NCBI RefSeq assembly: GCF_012273895.1
Contig: NC_052122.1
Location: 2,852,001 to 2,916,000 of the forward strand
Direction: 5' to 3'
Length of the DNA: 64,000 nt
DNA from: Zerene cesonia
Taxonomy: Eukaryota; Arthropoda; Insecta; Lepidoptera; Pieridae
Of this stretch, positions 12,665-24,317 are shown piece by piece. The notes beneath the pieces were generated by a model. That model saw only the letters and a list, made by a program, of their open reading frames with translations. It was not told the origin of the DNA and did no database searches. Both the position numbers and the translations under genes were made by a program. The number at the start of each line of letters is the position of its first letter. Position 1 is the stretch's first letter.

Positions 12665-13230
12665 CTCTTTTTATGATACCTGAGTACTAGGATTGGACGG
12701 TCGCAAAATATTTATTTTAATGCATTAGTAAAATATTTTTTGTATTTTTTTCGGTCTTCACAGAGCGAACAGTGCTTCTTAATGCTTCGGGCTTTTTGTT
12801 TATTTTGTGTTTTGTTCATAATTCACTCGAGCTACAAACGTATGCAGTGGTGCCATGGTGGCAAATTAACGAACAAACAAATGACTCCGACTTCGCGAAA
12901 CTGCCGCGCACAGTCATAGACCGTATTCTCGTGAGGCTGCTTGCATGTGTATGCCTATGCATAACTACATAAACAAAAATAATCAAAGGTACTCAAATAG
13001 TTGCAGCCAGGAAATTTTCGTTATTTTATATTATCGGATGACAGGGACGACCCGATTTTTGTATCTAGTCCAGTGTGAGCAAGCAAAACTGACTGGTCAA
13101 TATGTTGGCAGAAAACAAAATGTGTACCTATAGAAACACGACAAGACTGAACAAAATAATATTCATTCATAAATGTATTATTTAAAGCTAATTGTGGCCA
13201 GATTGCAAACCTTACATAAATTTTAATAAG

Positions 13231-13236
13231 TTTATT
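13231..13236 (-). terminator. Poly(A) signal of SURF1
   Basis: AATAAA on the minus strand, 107 bases beyond the SURF1 stop codon. The position is suitable; usage is inferred. Confidence 0.45.
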
Positions 13237-13342
13237 CCTATTGGCATAGTAAAATAAAAGCCTCATTAAATAATTGTGCCTATATTTCTATAAATTACTA
13301 AAACAATACTTTATAAACTTTCTTCAAGCAATGATTTCTTGA

Positions 13343-14954
13343 TTACAAAAGAGGGAGTTTCCTTATAAAGTAACGATGCCACATCACAGCAGTAAATGCA
13401 GATAACATATACCATGTTATTAAATATGACATGTGCTCATTTCTTAGGTTGACTCTAGTCTGGTTTGGTAAGGGCCAGCCTTCTGGTGGTTCTGGGTTCC
13501 CCTTAGCATCCAACCACACTGGTGCACAATCCAAGTATGCACTCATCTGGTGTAAATCCCTGTCAAGAATGAAGTTGTATTTATGTCAGAACATAACCCA
13601 GAATTATGAAAAATTTTATGCAAACATTTTTGTTATACATTATACACAATTTGAGGTACATAACTGATTAAACATTGCTATCAACATTCATTTTTTATGG
13701 GCTTATTAAACAAAAGCTCTTACCGATAAAACCATGAACCCTTTACTGGATTATTTTTTGGCATGAATGGTCCTCGAGTTTCAGTCAGCCTTACTGTACC
13801 AGTGAGTTCAACTTCACCAGTTATCATTGATGGCTGCCTCTTTTCTTTGGGGCGCATGTGTTGTGGTATCCAACCTCTGTTTATTAATATAACCTCTCTG
13901 CAAAAATTAAAAATTATATTAAATATCTAGTTAAGTCATAGCTGTGGTTTAGACTGGTAGGTTCAATTAGTAGGGTAAAAATTATTTTAAATTTATTTTA
14001 TGTACACATTGATTCATTACTAATTCATAAGATAGTAAAATAAATGGTTAGTTGACTATGATTTCTGCCAACTCTAGCTTTTAGCTTAGTACTAGAGTAG
14101 AGTTATAATATTAAACTAGATTTTAAACCTGTGTCTCTGCCATACAAAAGTGATTTTCGAACTATTTGTTTAAAGTTTAAACAAATACTGAATTTAAAAA
14201 TTTAGCCACAAGCATGTTATATAATGAAAATATATTTACCCAGTGTCAGCCAACTTGAATGGTGTGATAACAAGCCACCCTTGATTTTTTTTAGGGTCGG
14301 AAACAAGAGATCCAGTTCTAGGCATATGACCATCGCTTTCAATTAATGCCCGTGGACCTATTAAAATTTCTTTATCATGAAGAAATTCTCCTCTGACTTT
14401 AACAGGTCTGTACTCCATTTTTTTAAGTTCTTCAAAACTAAAATGATCAGAAGATATAGTGATTGAAGTGGCTTCTACATAATATTATAGTAAGTTATAT
14501 CATAATATAGTAAGTAAATCTGTGGTAAATAAACACTCACTCGAGGGGCATGTCCACTGGCACTGCATTAGTTTTTGACTGCATGGCATCTATAAGTTCT
14601 AGTTTCCATTGCAGACGATATACTTGCCAACACCCTAAACTAAAGGATCCAGCTGGTATTACCTACAACAAAAGACATCAAGTAATATGTAAGTATCTAA
14701 AAATTAAATAGACTTAAAATACAAAAGATACAAACCAAAAGTATCCATTTAAATATTTCACCAGGCTCCTTATCTCTTAATTTTTGTAATTTAATTGACT
14801 GTCCACGATTAAAGCTCGTGTTCGATCTCACGATGTTAATTGTAGCTCTTGTAGTACTATTTTTTTGAAGAAAACTCCGGCTCAATTTACTAAGACCACC
14901 TATCATTTTGGATGATTTCGACAAATTATAAAATATACTAAGAATATGTCGCAA
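13343..14954 (-). CDS. Surf1: SURF1, cytochrome c oxidase assembly protein
   Basis: Five exons on the minus strand, 14954-14736, 14662-14541, 14437-14240, 13897-13724 and 13559-13343, encode 309 residues, close to the 300 of human SURF1. SURF1 sits in the mitochondrial inner membrane and helps assemble complex IV, acting early around subunit 1 and its heme a. Residues 1 to about 60 are basic and Ser/Thr-rich, as in a mitochondrial targeting sequence. A first membrane segment follows at about 68-84 (ending GCWQVYRLQWK), then family landmarks YRPVKVRGEF, ILIGPRA, GWLVITPF, INRGWIP and NNPVKGSWFYRD, and a second membrane segment at about 282-302. The first donor is GTTTGT rather than GTAAGT. The gene is divergent from the DUF7802-like gene, with about 0.5 kb between them. 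Confidence 0.95.
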
Positions 14955-15579
14955 AAGTTGGGACCTAATAATTGGAATTGTTAATTATGTATTCATTTTC
15001 AATCACAACATGGCTTAGATCATTGGCCGTAGTTTTCCTACTTGTGTCTTGTGAGTTGTGACATTAAATGTCAATTTTAGTATTGATATTTAACGTCACA
15101 GACTCACAATAATAATTACAAATTTGACTCACAGGATAAATATCATATAGGTTTGTTAGTTTTAATCAAAATTAATGTTATAAACATTATAAAAATTTAA
15201 TAAATTTGCAATACATACAATAAATTTGGAGAAGGTATATATATGATTCTAGGTACCTAGGAACCGTCAACTTTACCTTCTAAAAATTGATTGTAGGTAT
15301 TACAAATTCATTCAACTAATGATTTGTAAATAAATAATGACGTTTATTAACAATAGCATGACTACTGTATTATCTGTAACTTTTTATAATGTTATATTAA
15401 AATACGTAGGCTTTAAATTAATTAATATAGCATCATAAGTTAGAATTCAGTCTCTTTAATATGAATGGCGCGATTCGCCGCGATTGGTACACTACTGGCG
15501 TGGAGCGTTGATAAGTCATTTGAAATTGCGATTCGTGGCCGACTTACGTGGAAGCCTAAATAAAATCAGTATCATGTCT
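14955..15579. promoter_or_regulatory. Divergent promoter region, SURF1 and DUF7802-like gene
   Basis: The spacer between the SURF1 ATG and a likely first exon of the neighbouring gene. The part at 15466-15560 is markedly richer in CpG than its surroundings and contains an inverted CCAAT box (ATTGG, about 15483). A shared bidirectional promoter is an inference from gene orientation and composition. Confidence 0.45.
15450..15579 (+). other. Candidate first exon of the DUF7802-like gene
   Basis: CpG-richer sequence ending in ATG TCT immediately before a consensus GTAAGT donor at 15580. Splicing to the acceptor directly in front of the ATG at 16655 would keep frame and add Met-Ser to the protein. 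The left boundary is arbitrary. If the start codon here is not used, this is simply 5' UTR. Confidence 0.45.
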
Positions 15580-16654
15580 GTAAGTAAGAAAAAATTATCA
15601 TATTAACGGCTATAGAATAAATTACTGCAATAATGGTGATTTAACATTATTATTTTTTTCCTTTTAGTTAAATAAAATTTTTAGCGACCGCCTACACTGT
15701 AAATAATATGGAATATTTTTATGACTATAAAAGCGCGTGGGTGGGAAATGTTTAACTTATTAATTGTTTAAATTTAAGATAATTAAAATAAAATTAAGAA
15801 GCATTCCCAGGTGATACATTAGCCACATGTTAGTACACGTAGTTTTTTTTATTACCTATGTGATCTTTTTAATTTACAATTTTCTTCTTCGATAGCTTAC
15901 CATTTATGTACACCCATCATCACCAGCTTCAACTTTGATTCAAAGATAGGCTGAGACCTAAGAAAGGTCAAAGGATAGTTTTTATCCTGGAAAATCAAGG
16001 AGAGTGTGAACGATGCGGATAAAACTCGGGAATGTATGTCCCTACATTAATGACGCGAATAAAACGGCGATCGAAAATCTTTATATAAATTCTTATGTCA
16101 TTCATACTCATCCGAAACGGTTAGAACAATTTTCGAGATATTTTGTTTGCATATGCGGTCGCCCAACATCTATTTTTCATACCTCCAAAATGATATATCA
16201 GAACAGCGTTTTCGGTTATTCTTGTAATAAAAAAAAATAATTCAAATTTAAAATGATTTATTTTGTGTGATTCACAGGTTATAAGGAAGGTATTACATTA
16301 CATAAATTTATATAGTTATAAATCGATCATCTATCGGTTCGATAATGATATTGAATAAATTAATAAGTTTCGGTATTTAGGCAACTAGTCGATCGCCCGG
16401 CTCCGCCTGGTTAAGACTTGTCTGTCAAATATATTTTTTTATATAGATTAAGTTTTAATAATATAGTAATTAAGACAATTGTTATTATTGATCGGTAGAT
16501 GGAAATGTATATGCAATAACTACAATGAAATTTAATGCCATTTTCGGCAAAATAATACTAAAAGCCAAACATAAAATATTGCCATAATTTTGCACATAAT
16601 AAGGGAGTTTGTACCTACGGATGCACGGGTAAAAGCTAGTTAAACCTTTTACAG

Positions 16655-19600
16655 ATGCCTGCATACGACAGCTGGTTTGTCCGTACCAATGATGTATATC
16701 AGTTGTGGGCCAACCAGCCCACATACATAATATCGCAAGCTGTGTATATATCTGCTGGTATCTTAACCTTAATACACGGTGAGTTCTCACTTTTACAAAG
16801 TAACAGATATTACTCTAAATGGTACTAATAAGAATTCGAACCAGTTTACTTCACGTAACATACGTAGCACGTATGTACATAGTCATATGTATACATTTCC
16901 ACACAGATATAATATAATTTAAACAAGTGCGTATTGGAATACGCGTAGTGTAGGGTTCTGTAATAAAATATATGGGTATTTCTACGCCACTAAATAAAAT
17001 ATGTATCACTTTAAACTTGTACGCTTTGAATGTTAATATTTATTAATTCTACAGCATTCAGCAAGGGTGGCAGGTGGCCCTACTTCTGGCTCGGCACAGT
17101 CCTCCATGGCTTATTCACTGATAACTTTTGGGCCATCGCAGTGCCACAGTTCGACAACTTTTGGCATTCACAAACGCCCATCATCTTCTTGGGCGGAAGA
17201 TTACCTCTTCACATTATTTTATTATGTAAGATTACAATCCATGTAACTATGTGATTTATTGCTCGTAAGTTTTGTTTAAAACAAAAAAAAACACTCAAAA
17301 CCATTTGTACGTTTTTGTAAGAACTTTGTAATTTTATTTAAAAAGTGAAGCAACATAGTGTTCCTTTTTTAATCTAGCCTTATTAGTAACATGGGTTCTG
17401 TTTTTGAATTTAAATCAATTCCTGTGATAATCAGGGTATGTAATATCTTGTAGATCCCGCGTTCATCTACCACGCGGCGTACGCAGTCTCGCGGCTCAAT
17501 TTGCCCCGATACGCGGAGCCGTTTGCCGTCGGTCTACTGACGGTTCTCATAGACATCCCCTACGATATAGTGGCCGTTAAATTCGTGCACTGGATGTGGC
17601 ACGACACTGACCCGAATATTTTCGACCGCCATTACTGGGTGCCTTGGAATTCCTATTACTTCCACGCCGCCTTCGCCGCGAGTTTCTATTTCTTTTTCCA
17701 CTCGTTCAGGAGATGGTACGCGCCGAAGGTGTCGCAATGGGCTTCCGCGGGGTAAGAACTTTCTAAACGTAGAAGGATATGTCTATATATAATATTATGT
17801 GGTTTTATTTAGACGAACTGTAAAGACGGTTTTAATGTTAAATTAATGAATACTCTTGTATATCGATTTAAAATAGCTAAAGCTACAGAAAATGATGTAT
17901 TCTGAGAATATTATAAAAGTAATGGTTGGTACCTAATTTATAATTTTATCAGTTGCATTCAATTAATATGAATTCGTTTATAGAGTTATGAACAATTTAT
18001 ACAGAACAATTCTATATTTTGATAAAAAATGCTTCTCAGACGTTATAATGCCGATATACCTTCAATTTAATAGCTATCGAGCTTACGTTATCGTTAGTAT
18101 GTATAAATTCTAGCTATTTATAAAGCGTGGCCAATTTTTTATCTAACTTGTCAATCTTGGGTTTATTAAACTATTTAATTTGCTCGAAGTATAAACTTAG
18201 TAGAAATGGTATCAAAGCATACTACTAGTATAGTATTATTGCCTGACTGCGACAGAAGGACAATTATGTTTTTGAGTCATGTAAGTTTGTACATTCTTGC
18301 AAACTATCGCGTTTCTATTATTTGTAAGATGAATAGTACAGGCAGGCAATAAAAAAGTCACAATGATTTCCAGGAAGTACGCGGAGATATCTTCCCTAAT
18401 TATGTCCTCTCTGCTTGGAATGCCGGGCGGTGTTGTGATGTTCATACCAATCTATCATCCCCTCCACGACCTGTTCAACGTCCACTCGGAAGTCACGTTC
18501 TTCTTCCTTGCCTCTATATTCCTGGCGATTGTTATTGTTGGCCTCCTGGGCGAACGAGAAACGTGTAAGGACAGGTATGTTACATATTCTTATTTATAAA
18601 TGACTTTTCCCGCAGCTTCGCACGCGTTGAATTCAAAGTAGTTTAATAGATGTTATTATACGTAATTAAACCTTCCTTTGGAAACACTCTATCTTTAAAA
18701 AACTACCAAAATCCGTTGCGTAGTTATAAATATTTAAGCATACTTAGGAACAGACAGAAAGCGACTATGTTTTATACTATGTAGTGAAGAAATACTGGGT
18801 GTCTAATACAAATAACATTGTAACTTATTAATAACTTCATTGGTACCTATTATATTATATTCTTAAGGCGGGAAAAAAAGTTAAATAAATTTGTGAGTTT
18901 TTAATTTATCCTACTGTTGTGAATTGCGAATTTATGAAAATTATTTCACGACCAGAATTTTCACATAGTTTTTATCATGGCTAAAATTTATTGTATAGAA
19001 ACTTAAAGTATTGACGACAAAAATTTATTAATTACACAATCATAGAAAGATGTTGGAATGTTTTATAATATGTATATCGTAGCAATTTTTATTTGTAAGC
19101 ATATGTTGTTCAACGATTATGAAATAATACAAACTGATAACGTCAATGTATTCTCTTGGGTCAAGACCTCGCAGCTGTTTAAACAAAAAAATAATTCATA
19201 TGTTCGTTAATCATTTTTCCAATATCATTTTATATTTGCCTCACATATTTAAATTATATTACTATTGTAGACAAAGTTTGTGTATTGTTATTTATAGTCA
19301 TTGTTTTGTATATGACGTGAATATTATTTCTATGTGACGGTTATTATTTACCATTTAAATATTTAATTAAACTTATATATTTTTAAATATAAGTTTGATT
19401 TATAGGGTAGGATTGTGTAATATAGAACGACGTTAATCAAATTCCCAAAATAACCCAAATATTGCTTTTTGAGAACGAGATTTTTTTTATTATCTTATAT
19501 CAAGAAATGTTATTTTAGTTTCTGCTTGCCTGCTTCCTTAATTTCGTAAAATTACTTTAAATAATAAAAACAGATTAAATTTGATCGTGGGATTCGATTC

Positions 19601-21517
19601 TATAATGAATCATGAAGGGACCATGACCGGTGACTGAATGGTATGGCATGGTATGGCCGGAAGGTTCTAATACCGCCTAATGGGTGTTTTTTTTTTTTTA
19701 ATTATTTATATTTTTTAAATATTAAAGATATTTTTTCAATTGAAGAATATTTTATAGCACGAATACAAATACGAATACGAATTAAGAACAACAACAAGCG
19801 CGTTAGTTCGATCCACGTACGAACTGTAGCCATAATCGTGTGATACATAAAAACATACTACTTCCAGGCTAACAAAGCTGGATTACGCTCTCATATGTCA
19901 GTTGGCCCTGCACTATATAATTTATTGGACTTTCGTCGTGTTTCTGAACCCGGAGGATGAAGTGTCGGTTGGTTTCCACCAGCCAATTGGGCCCTGTGAT
20001 GACGTCACGTATTTCACATCACCGTTCGGCCAGGTTGGTAGATATTTATTATTTAAACTAGTACTTTTGCGTCTTCATTTGCAATCATAGCGAATTATGA
20101 TGTTGTATGTGGAGACATAAGCGCGAATTGACATATTTATAATTACTGTCTGGCAATTTTGTAAATGCGAATGTACGTCTATTTGCTTCTGATGCATTTC
20201 GACGACTAAAGTTGAATTTTAAAAAATGATTTGTTACCAAGAACGCTAAGTGCGTTGTGCGTTTTAAATTGAATTTATCATTAAAAAATATAGATAATGT
20301 ATAACAATACAAGGGTCTAAGAGTAACACAATCTTAGTACGGTCTAAAGGGAAACATTTTTGTGAACTTTTTATTTATAAAGCCTTTTAATTCTATGAAA
20401 ATGAAAATAAAAAGAAACATTTTTATTAAACATAAATAAGCAGTTTCGTTCACTCGGATGAAATATTCATTTCCTTTATTTTTAAAGCACATTTTTTGAA
20501 TACCCATATTCCAATAATGCAATTTAGTACGACCCACCCGTCGCCAAATCACTTGCAAATTCAATATAAAAGCTAAAGCGAATTTTCTTACTCAATTCGA
20601 TTTTCATAAGTGAGTAAAATCAATTAATAATATTTATTGAAATCTCGAACAGTGGTGGCTCAGTGGTTCGGATTTTGCATGTAAAACGAAAATTTGGAGG
20701 TTGCGAGGAGCGAAATTAAATAATTTGGTAACCTAATATTAATCATAATATATAGAAAGCCTTCATAAATATTATATTATGTGCTAATTATAATATATAA
20801 TTAACTTTTTTGTGTAAATTTCCCCAGACGCTGTCTAAGAAGACTTTCCTGTGCCCCGACAACTACGATGAGAAATACTTCGACTTTCACTGCGTGGGGG
20901 GGAAACTGCCTCAGAACGGGTCCAACTGGTACACTATTTGCGGAACACCTTTTGAGTAAGTTACCTTGACTAATTCTTGACTTAATAGTTTTTTGTTGTT
21001 TCTTATATAGACCAATTCACCCGGTCTCACGGTTAGTATTTGTTATCCTGATCCAAGCGGAGACAAATCCAATCAAAAATCGGAATAAAATCCGTTGAGA
21101 CCTTTTCGTCTTATAAAGAGAGCATAAAACAAATTTTTATAATCATTATTATCCCATCCCAACTATTATATCCCATCAAAAACGTATTTGATTATTATTG
21201 TATTATGGATTTGTCTCCACTTCGATTATTGAAATTATGTAACTGCAAAGAAATAAAAAATCTCACAAAATAATGTCTACCCGTAACCCAGGAAGAACCG
21301 GGGCAAGATGCTAGTGGATATATTAGTAACTGTAACAGTAAATTTTCGTATACGTATTATGGATTCTTTTTTCTGTTTCAGAAATCGTGCTGAGTACATT
21401 ACCGTACTAACAGCAATATTAGTATTTGCTTTTGCAATCTTTCGCGGAATATATTTCCAAAGGCAAGAACCCTTGGCCGCGGGGAAAATTGTTCGTAATA
21501 AAAAGAAACTAAATTAA
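16655..21517 (+). CDS. Multi-pass membrane protein of unknown function (DUF7802-like)
   Basis: Seven exons, 16655-16778, 17055-17225, 17454-17751, 18374-18574, 19868-20033, 20828-20955 and 21382-21517 (TAA), encode 407 residues. The protein has about eight or nine hydrophobic segments spread along its whole length and no signal-peptide-like start. The most striking part is residues 144-169, with WHDTDPN (147-153) and DRHYWVPW (156-163), followed by YYFH. Other conserved-looking motifs are DNFWHSQTP, GGRLPLH and IYHPLHD. The many His and Asp residues near membrane borders could bind a metal, but this is speculation. From memory it resembles an invertebrate family catalogued as DUF7802, which has no known function; I could not check this. 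The start at 16655 follows directly after a splice acceptor, and an upstream exon (to 15579) may add two residues. The C-terminus is basic (KKKLN). Confidence 0.85.
18603..18790 (+). repeat. Common lepidopteran interspersed repeat
   Basis: In the fourth intron of the DUF7802-like gene. It starts near CCCGCAGCTTCGCACGCG and contains AATCCGTTGCGTAGTT, an ACAGACAG-like block and GCGACTATGTTTTATACTATG. I recall this arrangement as a frequent repeat in moth and butterfly genomes, possibly the end of a LINE or Helitron. Confidence 0.5.
20650..20720 (+). mobile_element. Decayed tRNA-type SINE head
   Basis: Starts AGTGGTGGCTCAGTGG, followed by a degraded GGAGGTTGCGAGGAGCG region where the B box would be. 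It compares with the better preserved SINE at 45402-45592. It lies in the DUF7802-like gene's fifth intron. Confidence 0.4.
21059..21218. repeat. Inverted-repeat pair, possible MITE remnant
   Basis: GGAGACAAATCC at 21059-21070 is perfectly complementary to GGATTTGTCTCC at 21207-21218, with weaker pairing outside and inside. The 136 bases between are AT-rich. It lies in the last intron of the DUF7802-like gene. No target duplication was identified. Confidence 0.4.
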
Positions 21518-24317
21518 TGTCAAATTTGGTCAAATGTCAATGTCAATGTTGCAATGTTTTGTAAATGTTAAAATTACTAATTAGTTGTAACGTATCTATA
21601 CTTGGTCTATATTTTTAATTTTGACATTCAAAATGGTTAACTGACATGAATACTAATTGACTTTTATTCTTCTTCTAATTTTTTTCTGACAATTTGAAAT
21701 TATAAAGGTACCATTAAAGTTAGTAATGTTCCAATGACTTTGACTATTAGATATTTAACTTTATAATTATTTTATTCGAGGGCCCTACCTACATTTTTCT
21801 TAAATATTTATTGTCGTCTCATTGAAATTTATTGAATTAGATATACATTTTTGTTTATGATCAAAAATGTTTACCTACACAGCTCAACTAAAAAACGATA
21901 AAGGCAAAGGGATTGAATTAATAAACAAACTGGAATAACATCACGTTTAATGATATGTCCGTTTCATTACACGATCACAATGTTTCTTAAATCTTAACAA
22001 CTATTTCATAGTTCTGCACGACAGTTGTGCTCGCTCAGTAATCAGTATAACCTGTGGTGTAAGTTGTAACACAATATATTATGATTATACCTACATTTAA
22101 TTTTGCTACGGTCCTATAATTTATTGCTATGCAGACGAAGACAGTAAATATTGTGAGAGTTATTTTAAATGCAACAACAAGAACTATTCCTTAGTGTAGT
22201 AGGATATCAAGTGGCTAAATAATACAACAAACTGTTTGAATTTAAGACTTTAATTCGTAAAGGTATTATGACCTTTGCCTTTTAGTAAGCGAACAGTGAA
22301 AAGAAATATACAATTTTTTATAATTCATTTCAATGCATTGTTTTATGTTAAATAAATTATTTTATAATACAATTGTTCGTTTCAATAAATTAGATTGAAT
22401 TCGTTTCCCGATACTCTATACATATTAGTTATATTATAGAGAAACTGTTTTTACGTAACATAGTAACAATAATATTGCTTCTGAACAATTCCTTATTTGT
22501 GGACATAATTTTTTAACTAAGTATTTTCAATTCAAATTCCCATCTATGCTTCTTCGTTCTGGCTCGTTGTATATAAAGATAACGTAACAATTCATTTAAA
22601 TTATATAATATTAAAAAAGAAACAGTGTGCGTTTATGCAAACATTTAAAATTAATAACTAAATTCGTTATCTACCACTCACTTACATATAGAAGTATTCA
22701 ACTCATAAATTAACTCACAGACTACAGAATCATCGAAAAGTAATATCCAATTTGATTGGATGCTAATCGTACATTATATTAGTGACCGATTGAATATACT
22801 ATGGTGCATAGCATAACTATATTTTATAATCCTATATTATAGACAACAACAAGTAACAACAGCGATTATGTACGATACATAAATAGGTATGAATTTTATA
22901 GGTATGTATAAGTAAGCTTGCACTTGCAATAATTCTATAAAGTAAAGTGATCATCCACTACCATATAACTTAAGATATTCGCATTTCAGCTTAGATTTAA
23001 CTTTGAATTTTGTACGTCGATTAAATTTTCCGAAATTATTTAAATGTAGAATGTGCAAGCTGAAAGTATTTGACAGTATTTCAGAGTATGAAAGTATGAC
23101 TAATATTAATGAGTAGAGGAATTTTTTCATTAATATTAAGAAGATAGGATAAGAAACAAAAATGAATGGCATGAAAAGGTAGGCTGAATAAGGATATTAA
23201 AATATTGCTTTTAATATCCCAGTTTTGTGGGGGTGACATATGGCGACCCATTCAGCTGACAGGTACTAATGACGCCGTGTGGCGCGAATATAACACACAT
23301 TTAGACAGAGAACACGTTACATTATAATGTGTACATTTTTTCAATTGATATTGATTATATTTGCAAATTCATTGTGCATCACAAAACACTGCTTTCATGC
23401 ATAATAATAAGTCTACGTATAAAACACGTGTGCCCTATTTGAGAATATTTTCAAAATACTGGTATAAATTAATCAAAATTACACAGACAATGTTCCACTC
23501 AAATAATTTACGTTTACACGTACTTATATAATACCACATTATACTTAACACTACTATAATAAACCATTCCCATTTGCACGTAAAATAAATAATCTTTAAT
23601 TATTACTATCGAACGAATTGTTCTAGAAGTGTGTGCATTTTGTTTTTGAATTACCGTTTACTTTTCACGAAGGTGACCATTGTTAGCTTTCTAAAACATA
23701 AATATTGAATTATAATACATACCAATTACCACTACATTGATTTATTTAAATGGAATGCCTTTAAAAGAAGCGCATTTTCTACGAAGGGGAATGCGCGGGA
23801 AAATGATATCCACAGATTCAATATACCATAAACTATAAGTAGCTACAAGATTAAATGTGCTGTTTACTTTAAATGTTCATTTATATTTAGGATAGATATT
23901 GTTTGCATTGAATAGTATCCTTTGGTTAAATACTAATCGTTCTATTTCGCTTTGTGATTTAGGTACTAGGGATTTGAAGGAAATATATAGATATTTTTTA
24001 AGTTCATATAGAAAGCCGATGTACACTCGAACCTAAATTGTAAATTCGGACGGTTTAAATGAAATAATGCTAAAAATTAATTCACCTAACGGATCATTTG
24101 ACGAGTATTATGATATTTAATATAATAAAACAAAATTTTCATGCCATTGCTATTATAAAACTTTGGCACAGATAACCTCTGGTAAAGCATAAACAAAAGT
24201 GCCAACTATAAAAAATTAACTACACATTTGATATTCTTTATAACATTGAGCTGTTAATATCTATAATGCGTCCCTAATAGCATAACATAAGCTGAAAAAA
24301 AATACTTAAGATCCTGT
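21518..24317. other. Spacer between convergent DUF7802-like and acetyl-CoA synthetase genes
   Basis: Contains both 3' UTRs, with an AATAAA on the plus strand near 21918 as a possible poly(A) signal. Otherwise it is AT-rich, and I see no exon, tRNA or recognisable element in it. Confidence 0.5.

Larger units (their letters stand above)
10607..13342. other. Spacer between ANKRD and SURF1 genes
   Basis: Holds the ANKRD 3' UTR start, AT-rich unique sequence, a decayed Helitron-like repeat (11649-11897), an antisense tRNA-type SINE head (12584-12664) and, near the right end, the SURF1 poly(A) signal at 13231. No convincing exon was found on either strand; the small open frames at 12772-13266 have no recognisable protein features. 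Confidence 0.6.
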
